From the NCBI GenBank assembly GCA_040755755.1, contig JBFLZW010000067.1:1-61827 (forward strand): a DNA stretch of 61,827 nucleotides, written 5' to 3'. The notes under the pieces are model-generated. The model was not told where the DNA came from and made no database searches. It saw nothing but the letters and a program-made list of their open reading frames with translations. The DNA comes from a bacterium (GTDB lineage: Bacteria; SZUA-182; DTGQ01). Positions 33,958-43,872 of this stretch are shown piece after piece (the stretch's first letter is position 1; the number at the start of each line of letters is the position of its first letter). The translations under genes and the position numbers were made by a program.

Positions 33958-35478
33958 TCAGTTCATACAACTGGGAATACCCAGATATTTCCTGAATAAA
34001 CAAAGCGCATCTGCTGGGGTAACCGAACCGTTCTTATCTACATCTGCGCATGGATCACAGAGCCCAAGACCCAAATAGCATCTAAAGGCAAACAACGCAT
34101 CAGCGGGGGTTATACTGCCATCACCATTGAGGTCTCCGGTGCAGCAGTTTTCGTCAATGTTGCCATCACAATTATTATCCACCCTATCACCACATATTTC
34201 TGATTGTGGTTGCTGAGCAGTACAGCCAGCCCATCTTCCATTCTGGCAGGTCTCCACACCCGTACCACAGAGGGTTGAGCAGCTCTGAGTCAGGTTTTCA
34301 TCTATTCTGCCATCACAGTTATTATCGATCCCATCGCACACTTCAGTACCTTGCTGCGGTGCTGTGCAGCCAACCCACTGTCCATTTTGACAGGTCTCGG
34401 TACCGCTCCCACATACATTTGAGCAGTTCTGCGTAAGGTTCTCATCCACCTTGCCATCGCAGTTATTATCTTTCCCGTCACAGCGTTCCGCTCCTCCCGG
34501 ATGTATTTGAGCATCGGCGTCATTGCAATCGCCCCCATTCCTGCTATATCCATAGGGAACAGTAGCTGTAAAAAGAAGAGATACGTCGTTGCTTCCATAT
34601 CCATCGTAATCTCCATCCAAATGATAAGAATATGCAATCCTGGGTTGGGGAATAGCCGTTGGCTTGAACGAGGTATAAACCATTGTTTCCTGGGGAAGGT
34701 CTGCATTTAATTTCAGTTCACTGTCTGCGGCAGTTTGCGTTTGCCGTAAATAAATAATTTCGATTCTTTCTCCGCCTGCTAATTCGAGCGGTGTATGGTA
34801 TTCTTTATTAAACAGGTTATTTAAGTTAATGAAGGCATATTTTTGTCCATCTGCAAGAGAACATTCTCCTACCCAGGATGATAATGGATAATCATTAAGC
34901 CTGCTATTGTTACCATTCTGACTATCAAGGACATTGACAAGTACCAGTGACGCGCCGACCGCAGAGGGATTATTTACATTACATTCCGGCAACAAAAGAG
35001 TATCATTTGTCGTTAAATCAGCATTCGTTATCCTTAAATTTTCGGTACCATCGTACTTCTCCGTTGTTACCGCGTATTTCTGCCCCTGATTAAGTGGGTT
35101 ATCGGCAGGCAAAAAAGCCACACCATTTGCAAGAAGCTGATAGTAATAGGTGGTATTGGCCGTTAAGCCTTTAACTATGAACCTCTTGATTCTATTTGCT
35201 TGAGATGCCATAGGGACTGAACCGGCATCATCACTTTCTATCGTAATCCCTTCCCTGATCAATTTTCCGCTTCCATCAAAAACAAGCAGGTCCAGGTCAT
35301 CAGGATGATAAGGCTCTGATAAGTTGTAAATGACACTAAAGGATTTGGTAGATACATCTGCCACAACAACCTGTGATGATGCATATGTTATTGTTGAGTT
35401 TAATAATATGATATGCAAGCTACCGAGAAGAAAGAAATACAGAAATACTTTCAGGGATGAATAATTTTTTTCTTTCAC
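33958..35478 (-). CDS. Secreted protein with MopE-type metal-binding repeats and C-terminal dockerin
   Basis: A 506-residue exported protein with a signal peptide (hydrophobic residues about 8-31, ending TYA). Residues 34-145 resemble an Fn3-like domain (FSVIYNLSEPYHPDDLDLLVF). Three MopE-like putative metal-binding units then follow, each of the pattern E-x-C-D-G-x-D-N-N-C-D-G-x-x-D-E-N, the last with CGDRVDNNCDG, separated by C-x-x-G-x-E-T-C-Q-N-G-x-W repeats. A preceding YGYSRNGGDCNDADAQIHPG unit is a calcium- or copper-type site. Residues 448-506 form a dockerin-like module with two Ca-binding loops, ending at PSCMN. The start is GTG at 35478 with an AGGAGAGGGG run. It is the distal member of the minus-strand surface-protein series. 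Confidence 0.82.
   Translation of the reverse strand: MKEKNYSSLKVFLYFFLLGSLHIILLNSTITYASSQVVVADVSTKSFSVIYNLSEPYHPDDLDLLVFDGSGKLIREGITIESDDAGSVPMASQANRIKRFIVKGLTANTTYYYQLLANGVAFLPADNPLNQGQKYAVTTEKYDGTENLRITNADLTTNDTLLLPECNVNNPSAVGASLVLVNVLDSQNGNNSRLNDYPLSSWVGECSLADGQKYAFINLNNLFNKEYHTPLELAGGERIEIIYLRQTQTAADSELKLNADLPQETMVYTSFKPTAIPQPRIAYSYHLDGDYDGYGSNDVSLLFTATVPYGYSRNGGDCNDADAQIHPGGAERCDGKDNNCDGKVDENLTQNCSNVCGSGTETCQNGQWVGCTAPQQGTEVCDGIDNNCDGRIDENLTQSCSTLCGTGVETCQNGRWAGCTAQQPQSEICGDRVDNNCDGNIDENCCTGDLNGDGSITPADALFAFRCYLGLGLCDPCADVDKNGSVTPADALCLFRKYLGIPSCMN
33961..34137 (-). other. Dockerin-like module, 59 residues (copy 1)
   Basis: Two F-hand loops with D-x-N-x-D-G-x-x-x-x-x-D and D-x-D-x-N-G-x-x-x-x-x-D spacing, cysteines at module positions 20, 27, 30, 46 and 57, at the extreme C-terminus. 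It has the same length, with no gaps, as the modules of two other proteins in the window. Confidence 0.82.
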
Positions 35479-35715
35479 AGCTAAGCCCCTCTCCTAATGC
35501 TTTTTTAATAGCCTTGATAAACATATTACGAGCAACTTGATTATCTAACACGATCAGATAGCATTCTTTAAGGTTACAGCTATTTTATCCGAGTTTATTT
35601 TTATTTCCCATCACCCCTGTTTATCATGCAATTTTTGGCTATTAGCTAATCATGGTGTGGTAAAAGCTGACGTACTCTCTATTCTCCCATATCTGAATAT
35701 TTTTACCCTCATTTG

Positions 35716-35757
35716 AAAGGTTGGCGGAGCTCCCCTGAAAGAAGCTCCGCCACCTTT
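35716..35757 (-). terminator. Hairpin after the scaffoldin-like gene
   Basis: AAAGGT plus GGCGGAGCT (35716-35731, with one bulged T) pairs with AGCTCCGCC plus ACCTTT (35743-35757), an 11-base loop. It lies 42 bases beyond the stop of the 1066-residue protein gene on the minus strand. The remaining spacer to 35479 carries no gene and presumably the next promoter. Confidence 0.75.
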
Positions 35758-35799
35758 GGGTACCAAAGATTAAGAGGTAATCACGAAATACCACAATAA

Positions 35800-38700
35800 T
35801 TAAAACCAGGTAAACCAGGGTTGGTAGCCATTAAATAATGACGTCTGATTCCAGATATTTGAAGTTACCGGCGTATACCACTGCTGGCTATAGTTTGGTT
35901 TTAAATCCCATGACTGCTGGAAGTTGTATAACTGGTCGTTGTATGGCTGATAGAGATTAGCCGATGGCTGATAGTATGATGTACTGAGCCCATTCCAGCC
36001 GGTGTAGGCGTTATAGCCGCCACTGAAGAAATTATAAAGGCCACCGTATGCTGGCGCAACCTGCTTAACCGTTACTTTAGCTGTACAGCTCTGGCTATTT
36101 CCAGACTTGTCAATAGCGGCGAATGTTACTACCGTATCACCCACGGCAAACTGTGTGGGAGCAGTATTAGTAAGAGTTACTGCCGATCCGTCAATAACAT
36201 CCGAAGCGGTAAATGCATCAAGGAAAGCTTTGATCTTGGCATCGGTCGCCGGTACGCCGGATGCACTCTCCGTCTCAACCGTAATATCGGAAGGACAAGT
36301 GACGACAGGAGGTGTCTGATCCTCTACCAGCACAACAGCCTGACAATTAGCCGAATTCGATAAACTATCAACTGCGGTGAAAGTCACTGTGGTTGAACCA
36401 AGCGGGAACGTACCTGGAGCATTGTTGGTAACCTGGACGTCGCCATCAATATTGTCAGATGCAGTAGCTGCGTTCAAGAAAGCCTGAATCTGAGCATTGC
36501 CAGCGGATACCCCGTCTTTATCAAAAGCCATTACCGTGATACCCTGAGGACAATTAATAACAGGTGGTGTTGTATCCTTGAGCTCGACAGTCACCACAGC
36601 CGAGCAGGTATCGGAATTTCCATAAGCATCGAGCGCAGTGAAGATTACCTCATGACTGCCAGGCCCAAATTGAGATGGAGCATTGTTGGTAATTGATACT
36701 GCCGATGCGCTGTCGGAAGCAGTAGCCCCATTCAAGAAACTTTGAATCTGAGCATTGCTGATATCAACACCGCCTGGTGTGGCTGCCTCGACCGTAATAT
36801 TTCCGGGGCAATTAATGAGAGGCGCTGTTGTATCCTCGACAATCACTGTAGCAGCACAAGAGTCCGTATTGCCATAATCATCCTGAGCGGTAAAAGTAAC
36901 CTGAGTCGTACCAATTGGGAATTGAGCAGGGGCATCATTCGTAATTGTTACTGAAGCATCTCCCGCATCCGTTGCTGCTACGTCTCCAAAGAAGGAAATT
37001 ATCGCTGATCTATCTGCTGGCACGCCAAATGAATCTTCCGCTTCCAGCCGAAGGACTGTACCCGGACAGCTAATAGATGGAGGCGTGTTATCCATTACAT
37101 TAACCGTAGCTGAACAGCTTGATACATATCCTCCACTATCCTGGGCACTGAAGGTCACCACCGTGGCTCCGAGAGGGAATACAGCGGGAGCATTACTGGT
37201 AACATTCAACGAGCCTTCGACAACGTCTGTGGCAACTGCGCTGTTCAAGAAACTCTGTAATGCGCTGGCAGGTATACCATCAGGTCCTGTTGCCTCGACC
37301 GTGATATCTCCGGGGCAGTTGATTGCAGGACCCATAGTATCCTGTACAGTTACTGTGGCCTTACAGCTATTCACTGTACCAGCGCCATTAACCGTCATGA
37401 AAGTTACCTCAGTAATACCAAGCCCGAACATAGCAGGCGCATTGGTAGTAACCGGCAATAAATTATTCAGAGCATCCGTAGCTGTAGCTCCATTCAGGAA
37501 TGCCTGAATTTGAGGATTGCTGATTGATGCTCCTCCGATACTGTCTGCTTCAACTACGATACTGGAAGGACAAACTATTGAGGGAGCTTCAACGAGCTGC
37601 CCGTCTGCAACTGACCAGCCAATCATGTCGTCGTCAAGACGGTCACGGATAATGCTCACGGTTGCAGGTCCGCAGCTTTTTACGACAAAAACCAGATTAA
37701 CTAAAGATCCACTGCTCGCCTGATCGAACCCTGTTCTCCCTGCTCCAGCCACCTTTAACGTATTGGCTCTGGGATGGCTCACGCCGAAAAAGTCAAAATC
37801 ATGAGTAAGGGTCCCGCGGGTTATTTCATCCGTACTGGGCTTGAATTCCAGTATATTCTCATCGAAACCTACTTCAAGGCCGAAATTATTGACCTTGTTG
37901 GTAGCACCGTTTACCGAAATCGTAAAGGTAACCTCTTCGCCAACCATTCCGGTACAGCTCTGACTGTTAAGGGACAATGTTGCTGAAGTAACTGTAATTG
38001 AAACTGTCTCAGAAGCGCTTCTGCCAGTAGTATCGGTAGCCGTAATTACTACTGAATAGGTCTGGCCTGCCTCAGCCTGAGTCGGAATCCAGGTAAACTG
38101 GCCGGTTAAACTGTCGAAGGTGGCACCAGCCGGTGCGTTGGAAGCTGCATAGGTAATGGCATCTCCATCAGCGTCGGTTGCCAGAGCGGTAAATGACAGG
38201 GTATCTCCTGCCGAGACCGTTTTATTGCCAATCGGCTGTAAAACCGGGGCACTGGGTTCCTGAACAGTTATGGTGATCGTTTCGTCGTCACTTCTGCCAG
38301 TACCGTCAGTAGCCGTAATTACTACTGTATAGGACTGGTTTGCCTGGGCCTGACCCGGAGTCCAGTTGAATTGACCAGTTTGACTATCGAAGGAAGCGCC
38401 ATCCGGTGCGTTTAAAATTGAATAGGTGATAGTATCACCATCTTCATCCGTTGCCTGGGCAGTGAAGGATAACGTGCTGTCAACCATTACATTCTGGTTA
38501 CCGATTGTCTGTAACACCGGTGCATGCTGGACATCCGGCTGCAATGCACCAGCCTGTGCCGGCCAGTCTGCCATATCATCAGCTAATTTAACCACGCTGA
38601 CTGGAGAGGAACCGCATTGTAAAACTTTAAAGGTTATTTCTCCTACCTTGCCGCTCGCCCCGGCAGCAAGACCACCGGTACCATATGGATCAAGACCGCC

Positions 38701-39000
38701 GACCTTTACCGTATTCGGGCTTATCTTGTTATATTGGCAGAATCCGAAACCGGCAAGCGCGTCACCGGGTTTAAAGCTCACATACTCCAACACACTTGGA
38801 TCAAAGTTGATCTCAAATCCAAAACTCGATACTGCCTTTGGCGCATTGGTCACTGAGATGGTAAAAACTACCGTTCCGCCAGCGTCAACGCAACGCTGGG
38901 TATCGACGGTAAACCCATCTGCAAAGACCAGGGAAGAACCGATAAAAGTTATTAACATTATCATGAGAAAACTAACGCTTAGTTTATACTTATTACTCAT
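35800..39000 (-). CDS. Scaffoldin-like secreted protein: two cohesins, two Ig-like domains, six HYR repeats
   Basis: A 1066-residue exported protein. A signal peptide (residues 1-27) is followed by cohesin-type module 1 (29-155), with SSFGFEINFDPSVLEYVSF and GKVGEITFKVL. Two putative Ig/cadherin-like (He_PIG) domains occupy 159-248 and 250-338. Cohesin module 2 is at 341-470, with NNFGLEVGFDENILEF. Six HYR repeats of about 85 residues fill 472-985, each beginning P-x-I-x-C-P and ending with a T-C-x-A-x-V-T-V-type strand. Residues 986-1066 are an unusual Y/N/W/Q/F-rich tail ending WFTWF. Both cohesins have a Cys near each end and a DDMxxW motif. AGGGAG precedes the ATG. It is proposed to bind the dockerin proteins of this locus. 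Confidence 0.82.
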   Translation of the reverse strand: MSNKYKLSVSFLMIMLITFIGSSLVFADGFTVDTQRCVDAGGTVVFTISVTNAPKAVSSFGFEINFDPSVLEYVSFKPGDALAGFGFCQYNKISPNTVKVGGLDPYGTGGLAAGASGKVGEITFKVLQCGSSPVSVVKLADDMADWPAQAGALQPDVQHAPVLQTIGNQNVMVDSTLSFTAQATDEDGDTITYSILNAPDGASFDSQTGQFNWTPGQAQANQSYTVVITATDGTGRSDDETITITVQEPSAPVLQPIGNKTVSAGDTLSFTALATDADGDAITYAASNAPAGATFDSLTGQFTWIPTQAEAGQTYSVVITATDTTGRSASETVSITVTSATLSLNSQSCTGMVGEEVTFTISVNGATNKVNNFGLEVGFDENILEFKPSTDEITRGTLTHDFDFFGVSHPRANTLKVAGAGRTGFDQASSGSLVNLVFVVKSCGPATVSIIRDRLDDDMIGWSVADGQLVEAPSIVCPSSIVVEADSIGGASISNPQIQAFLNGATATDALNNLLPVTTNAPAMFGLGITEVTFMTVNGAGTVNSCKATVTVQDTMGPAINCPGDITVEATGPDGIPASALQSFLNSAVATDVVEGSLNVTSNAPAVFPLGATVVTFSAQDSGGYVSSCSATVNVMDNTPPSISCPGTVLRLEAEDSFGVPADRSAIISFFGDVAATDAGDASVTITNDAPAQFPIGTTQVTFTAQDDYGNTDSCAATVIVEDTTAPLINCPGNITVEAATPGGVDISNAQIQSFLNGATASDSASAVSITNNAPSQFGPGSHEVIFTALDAYGNSDTCSAVVTVELKDTTPPVINCPQGITVMAFDKDGVSAGNAQIQAFLNAATASDNIDGDVQVTNNAPGTFPLGSTTVTFTAVDSLSNSANCQAVVLVEDQTPPVVTCPSDITVETESASGVPATDAKIKAFLDAFTASDVIDGSAVTLTNTAPTQFAVGDTVVTFAAIDKSGNSQSCTAKVTVKQVAPAYGGLYNFFSGGYNAYTGWNGLSTSYYQPSANLYQPYNDQLYNFQQSWDLKPNYSQQWYTPVTSNIWNQTSLFNGYQPWFTWF
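37591..38916 (-). other. Two cohesin-type modules flanking two Ig-like domains
   Basis: Module 1 spans 38916-38536 and module 2 spans 37980-37591. Each shows the cohesin beta-sandwich pattern: a G-x-x-V-x-F-T-I-S-V strand, an N-F-G-type F-D-x-x-x-L-E-F strand pair, an N-T-x-K-V-G/A-G strand, then a G-x-L/V-x-x-L-x-F-x-V strand. Each has a cysteine before the first strand and another after the last, placed to form a disulfide. Confidence 0.75.
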
Positions 39001-39104
39001 AATGTAAGCTCCCTCTATCCTAAGTCCTAAAAATAATATCTACCCTACTACTTTATAAACCTATGAGCTCAATACGCGGCAGTTACTTGGAGGTGTTGTT
39101 ACTT

Positions 39105-39160
39105 TGAGCGGAGCGGAAATCCTTTTTCCGTAAGGTTCCAGGATTCTTTCGCTCCGCTCA
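39105..39160 (-). terminator. Long hairpin after the beta-helix/dockerin gene
   Basis: TGAGCGGAGCG (39105-39115) pairs perfectly with CGCTCCGCTCA (39150-39160), and an inner AATCCT/AGGATT extends the stem. It lies in the 264-base gap between two minus-strand surface-protein genes. Confidence 0.78.
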
Positions 39161-39264
39161 GAATCATTAAATAACTAGGCCGGGTATACTCATTAGTCCG
39201 CACTTTCTCGGCTAATTTATGTCAGCGATCGAATAACTCTCGATTATTCTCTTCGCTGCATTTC

Positions 39265-42072
39265 TTAGTCAAGACAGGATGGCTCTCCAAGATATTTCAA
39301 GAATACGCACAGTGCATCCTTGGCCGAAATTCTCCCATCGCCATCAACATCACACCCTTGATTACAGGGGCCTTCTTCGAGATAGCATTGGAAAACGGAC
39401 AGGGCATCCGCTGCACTTAACTTGCCGTCTCCATTAATATCTCCAGTCCTCATAACAGTCACGGTAGCTTTACAGGTGCTTGTGTGATTGGCACTATCTA
39501 TAGCTGTAAAAGTAACTACCGTATCACCAACCGGGAAAATAGCTGGAGCATCATTAGTAAGATTTACCCCCACAACATCCGTAGCCGTGAAACTATTCAG
39601 GAAAGCCTGGATGGCAGCGCTGTCAATGGCAGCACCACGCGGGCTTTCTGCTTTTACGGTGATGCTTTGTGGACAACTGGTAATAACCGGGGCTGTGGTA
39701 TCTTCCACAATTACGGTGGCAGAACACGTATTCGAGTTGCCTGCCTTATCGGTTGCTGTGAAAGTAACTACGGTTTGGCCAATCCCAAACACAGCCGGAG
39801 CATTGGCAACAGGTGTCACTGCGCCATCGACAATGTCAGTGGCCGTTGCACCGTTCAGGAAAGCTTGAATGGCCTCATTATTGGCTGATACTCCATCGGC
39901 ACCCTCAGCCTCGACCGTAATGCCATCAGGGCAACTCATGGCCGGAGGAGTTGTGTCTACAACCGTTACGGCAGCAGAACAGGTACTTGATTTACCGGCC
40001 TTATCAGTAGCTGTGAAGGTGACCACGGTTTTGCCGACCTTAAACATCTCCGGGGCCTCATAAGTCGGCGTTACTGATCCATCGACAATATCGGTGGCCG
40101 TTGCACCTTTCAGAAAAGCCTGAATGGCAGCGCTGGTAGCAGCTACTCCTTCGGGTCCTTCCGCCTCAACCGTAATGGCATCTGGACAGCTTATAACAGG
40201 AGATGTGGTATCGACCACGCTTACCGTAGCTTGACAGGTACTTGATTGCCCGGCCTTGTCGGTTGCGGTGAAAGTAACAATGGTTTTGCCGACTTTCAGC
40301 ATTTGCGGAGCATCAGTGGTTGGGGTAACTGATCCATCGACAATATCGGTGGCCGTTGCACCTTTCAGAAAAGCCTGAATGGCAGCGCTGGTAGCAGCTA
40401 CTCCTTCGGGTCCTTCCGCCTCAACCGTTATTCCAGCGGGGCAGATGATCTCAGGGGGCGTAGTATCAACTACATCGATATTTATACTGCGAACCGCCTG
40501 GTGACCAAATCCGTCAGTTGCCTTAATCGTCAGCACATTCTTCCCATTGGCCAGGGAAATCGTATTCGGATCAAGTGGTATACCGATTGAATCGGTAATC
40601 ACGACTTTTGGGGGAAGTCCATCATTGTCTTTCAACTCGACGATGAGAACGTCATTCAAATAGATTCCCAAAGAGTTATCCGGATAAATCGGGACAACCT
40701 TGAACCAGGTCATAGTGCCTTCAATATTATTAGCCTCAATACCGGGAATTGGGTCGAGCTTTACATCGATAACCGGAAATGCATAATCACAGCCAACCTT
40801 ACCGGCGTTCTGTCCACCGTAGGCACCCATGTCATTACGGCTTAAATCCCGATCGAGAGAAGAAGCCGGATCGCCGGCGTCAATGCAAACACTGCCGTCA
40901 ATCCCGGTTTGAAGATGATAGAGCGTATCTTTAAACTTGGGATCCTGGCTGATGTTTGTGTTTGCGCCTTCTATTTCTATTGATCCAAGATTGGAAATAT
41001 CGGAATAGGTTACCTTGGTCATGGGGTATGGGCTGTAAACAGCCTCACCACCGCCGATACTCCAGACTATGCTATTGGTAATGGCTGGTTGGGAAAGATC
41101 ACACAGTAACTCGGAGTATGCATTCATGGTAGCGTAGTTTTCAGCTATCGTATCGTTGATGATAACTGGATGGCTGCCCCATAAATAAATTCCGCCACCA
41201 CCGGTTACGGCCTGATTTTGCGCAATAATATTGTTGGAAACCAGGGGAGTGCTGCACCTTTCCATATAAAGACCACCACCCGAGCCGGTTGTTGCACTAT
41301 TGCGGGTAATCAGATTATTTCGAATCTCGACCTGAGCTCCTGCGGAATTAATATAAAGGCCAGCACCTTTCGATGAAATATTCCGCTGAATCTCATTATT
41401 CTTGATGAGACCATCCATAGTGCTCAGGAGAGCAATACCTCCGCCAGCCCCGCGAGGGGCATCATTCTCGACGATTTCACAATTAATGATAATCGGTTTA
41501 TAGTTGCAGAGATAAATCCCCCCTCCATTACCGGTAGTCGCTTCATTTCCCGTTATCGTACAATTCATGATAGTTACCGTGGCACCTGCATAGGGATTAC
41601 TTTCATTACAGAGAATCCCTCCACCTTGAGCCGCTTTTCCATTCTTTATCATGAAACCATCAATAACAGCCCCCGAAGCCCCTGTTACGGCAGTTCCTTT
41701 CAGTTCCGCATCTATCACGGTTACATTGGTAAGAATATCTCTATTATCCCTTACCTCCTTTCTTGTTTGATTTCCTCCTACAACTTCTTCACCTGTGAAA
41801 CCACCATAGATACAGATTCCCGGTGACAGTTTTATCCTTTCTCTATAGGTACCTGCAGCCACCCAGATTTCTGTACAATTGGCCTTTTGAGCTTTCTCAA
41901 TTCCTTCGGTAATGGTCTTAACCGAATCTGTCCAGAACCTTTGCTTTTGATCAACGAAAATTACCTGCTGAGCCTGAGCTACCTTCATTCCCGATAAAAG
42001 AATGAGCACAAGGCTCAGAAAAACTAATAATGCATTCTTTCGCAATGCATTCTCTTTTTCATATTCTCTCAT
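39265..42072 (-). CDS. Secreted parallel beta-helix protein with four HYR repeats and C-terminal dockerin
   Basis: A 935-residue exported protein; the signal peptide covers about residues 13-35 (ending AQAQ). Residues 36-430 form a right-handed beta-helix with DUF1565/pectate-lyase-like rungs: IWVAAGTYRERIKLSPGI, then repeated GGGIYL and N-N-x-I-x-x-N units. A beta-sandwich linker (about 440-540) leads into four HYR repeats (about 541-875). Residues 877-935 are the 59-residue dockerin ending PSCLD. HYR repeats 1 and 2 are nearly identical, including a 101-base exact DNA repeat. The beta-helix suggests polysaccharide binding or cleavage, but no catalytic triad is recognisable. AGGGGTG precedes the ATG. 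Confidence 0.85.
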   Translation of the reverse strand: MREYEKENALRKNALLVFLSLVLILLSGMKVAQAQQVIFVDQKQRFWTDSVKTITEGIEKAQKANCTEIWVAAGTYRERIKLSPGICIYGGFTGEEVVGGNQTRKEVRDNRDILTNVTVIDAELKGTAVTGASGAVIDGFMIKNGKAAQGGGILCNESNPYAGATVTIMNCTITGNEATTGNGGGIYLCNYKPIIINCEIVENDAPRGAGGGIALLSTMDGLIKNNEIQRNISSKGAGLYINSAGAQVEIRNNLITRNSATTGSGGGLYMERCSTPLVSNNIIAQNQAVTGGGGIYLWGSHPVIINDTIAENYATMNAYSELLCDLSQPAITNSIVWSIGGGEAVYSPYPMTKVTYSDISNLGSIEIEGANTNISQDPKFKDTLYHLQTGIDGSVCIDAGDPASSLDRDLSRNDMGAYGGQNAGKVGCDYAFPVIDVKLDPIPGIEANNIEGTMTWFKVVPIYPDNSLGIYLNDVLIVELKDNDGLPPKVVITDSIGIPLDPNTISLANGKNVLTIKATDGFGHQAVRSINIDVVDTTPPEIICPAGITVEAEGPEGVAATSAAIQAFLKGATATDIVDGSVTPTTDAPQMLKVGKTIVTFTATDKAGQSSTCQATVSVVDTTSPVISCPDAITVEAEGPEGVAATSAAIQAFLKGATATDIVDGSVTPTYEAPEMFKVGKTVVTFTATDKAGKSSTCSAAVTVVDTTPPAMSCPDGITVEAEGADGVSANNEAIQAFLNGATATDIVDGAVTPVANAPAVFGIGQTVVTFTATDKAGNSNTCSATVIVEDTTAPVITSCPQSITVKAESPRGAAIDSAAIQAFLNSFTATDVVGVNLTNDAPAIFPVGDTVVTFTAIDSANHTSTCKATVTVMRTGDINGDGKLSAADALSVFQCYLEEGPCNQGCDVDGDGRISAKDALCVFLKYLGEPSCLD
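39268..39444 (-). other. Dockerin-like module, 59 residues (copy 2)
   Basis: Loops D-I-N-G-D-G-x5-D and D-V-D-G-D-G-x5-D, cysteines at module positions 20, 27, 31, 46 and 57, ending PSCLD at the protein C-terminus. Confidence 0.85.
40073..40428 (-). repeat. Exact 101-base direct repeat inside HYR repeats 1 and 2
   Basis: Bases 40073-40173 and 40328-40428 are identical by eye. The offset is 255 bases, exactly 85 codons, the length of one HYR repeat, indicating a recent in-frame duplication or gene conversion. Confidence 0.92.
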
Positions 42073-42275
42073 ATGTGGACACCCCTGTAACCTTCTGGAT
42101 ATGTTCCTGATAAGTGTTATGGATAAAAGAGCAAGGATGAAATAGATGTCTTGTCTGAATAAAATACACCTCCTTCTTTATTCCAATGATCTTATTAAAA
42201 CCTGTTAGATTTTTTAGGGATCAATAATCATACCTCCCTATTTTTTAATATCTTACTATATGAGTTTATATTTTT

Positions 42276-43856
42276 CTATTGCAGCATTACCAGCTTATCT
42301 TCCTTCATGTAAACAACATAGCTTTCATCTTTATTAATATTGAATTTATCTCCCACAGGCTGGCCGGATAATCCGAACGTAATCTGCCACCGGCCGCTTT
42401 CCCTTTCATATTTCTGAATAGCGACAACCTTTAATTGCTGATTAAGCATATATTGGATAAGATCATAGGATGTATAATTAGAGGATGTACCTGGCAGGCT
42501 AAATGAAACCACATTCGTCCCTCGATAAAGTTGAGTTTCGAAACGACTTCCCCAGCCGGGAAAAGAAAGCCCATCATTAACCTTGGAATAGAGCAGATAT
42601 CCTTTCCCGTTTTCGATTGCAAAGTTGTCACCGCTGGGGTATCCATCATTGTCCCAGAAAGTGACTTCCCATCGGTTATCCTGATTTTTATAATACCAGA
42701 GACTGTCCAGAGTTTGAGGACTGAAAAAATCAGACACGAAATCATACGATTTGTACGATGCAGGTGCAGTGGCCGGGTAGGCTACAAAATTCAATCCAGG
42801 CACCAGATTCATCGTTTCTTCATGCCCCTGCAAAACAGTAAACCCACTGGCAAGCTCGCAGGTTTCTCCTCCCGGACCAATAACGGTTACGGTATAAATT
42901 CCAGCCGGGATCCCCCTCGGAACGTCACCATCGATCGTCATATGATCTCCGGAATAAACCAGGTTGATCAACTTTACATTCCCGATTTTTACCGTGCTGC
43001 CTTCCATGAGATTTAACCCTACCACGGTGACCGGTGTTACTTCATCGTTGACTCCCCTATTAGGTATGAGCCTGTTAATCCTTGTCGCCGGTTTTGCGAG
43101 CACTTTAAATACACCCGTCAAAGTTCTGCTGAGGGAACCCGCTGTTACCATCAGGTCATAAGTCCCCTCCGGTATGGTAGCAGGTACGATAGCTTTCAGG
43201 GTGGTTGAGTTTTGAACGATTACTGATGATAACTCTGTAGTACCGATGAAAACCTTCGCTCCCTGAGCGAAATTTTTTCCCGTAATGGTGATCTCCTGGC
43301 TTTGCCCCGTATAACTTTGGCTCGGCACAACCTGAGTGACGTCTAACTCCATAGTATACGTTATATCGACACGCCACTTGCCAGTGGTATTCGGCTTATA
43401 TATCAGATTTCCGGCTGAATTTTTCACTGCCGAATCAAGAATATTGACCGTGTATCCCTGAGTGCCGGGTTTGACCTCCACTTGGTTTTGGGCATCCCAA
43501 ATTCTTACCTCAAGGACACTTGAAGTCGTCGGCCCATTATCACCGGCCCAAACACCTTCCTTAAAAGCCGTATAATTAAAAATGTGCACGACGTAGATTC
43601 CCTCTTCACTCTCTACAGTTGTCCTTCCGACGCATATACCCTTATAGAAAACTCCGATTTCATCACAGGCCCTGGTTTGACCATTAATTTTCAGGATTCC
43701 ACCAATATCCGTGAACATGCTGATATCCGGCAATAAGTCTGGTTTCCAATTAGATTCAACGTCAAAATGTTTCGGACCACAGGCAGAAACTGAATACGCC
43801 TGCAGCAACAGGATAGCTGCGATAATTATGAATATACCCTTGCACCGTTTAGGCAT
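42276..43856 (-). CDS. Exported IPT/TIG-domain surface protein, possible lipoprotein
   Basis: A 526-residue exported protein. The signal segment (KGIFIIIAAILLLQAYSVSA) is followed by Cys; VSAC fits a lipobox, so it may be lipid-anchored. Residues about 45-165 form a beta domain (GGILKINGQTRACDEIGVFY, with GICVGRTTVES) like the C-terminal domain of the upstream gene product. Two IPT/TIG Ig-like domains follow (YTGQSQEITITGKNFAQGAKVFIG; PVTVVGLNLMEGSTVKIG). The C-terminal 190 residues have two GxNxVxxxxP-type modules with YLLYSK and YVVYMK strands. The ATG at 43856 has GGGAGG ten bases upstream; a TTG further out at 43883 would overlap the previous gene. Probably an adhesin-like or structural protein. 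Confidence 0.75.
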   Translation of the reverse strand: MPKRCKGIFIIIAAILLLQAYSVSACGPKHFDVESNWKPDLLPDISMFTDIGGILKINGQTRACDEIGVFYKGICVGRTTVESEEGIYVVHIFNYTAFKEGVWAGDNGPTTSSVLEVRIWDAQNQVEVKPGTQGYTVNILDSAVKNSAGNLIYKPNTTGKWRVDITYTMELDVTQVVPSQSYTGQSQEITITGKNFAQGAKVFIGTTELSSVIVQNSTTLKAIVPATIPEGTYDLMVTAGSLSRTLTGVFKVLAKPATRINRLIPNRGVNDEVTPVTVVGLNLMEGSTVKIGNVKLINLVYSGDHMTIDGDVPRGIPAGIYTVTVIGPGGETCELASGFTVLQGHEETMNLVPGLNFVAYPATAPASYKSYDFVSDFFSPQTLDSLWYYKNQDNRWEVTFWDNDGYPSGDNFAIENGKGYLLYSKVNDGLSFPGWGSRFETQLYRGTNVVSFSLPGTSSNYTSYDLIQYMLNQQLKVVAIQKYERESGRWQITFGLSGQPVGDKFNINKDESYVVYMKEDKLVMLQ

Positions 43857-43872
43857 CGATTTCAAACCTCCC

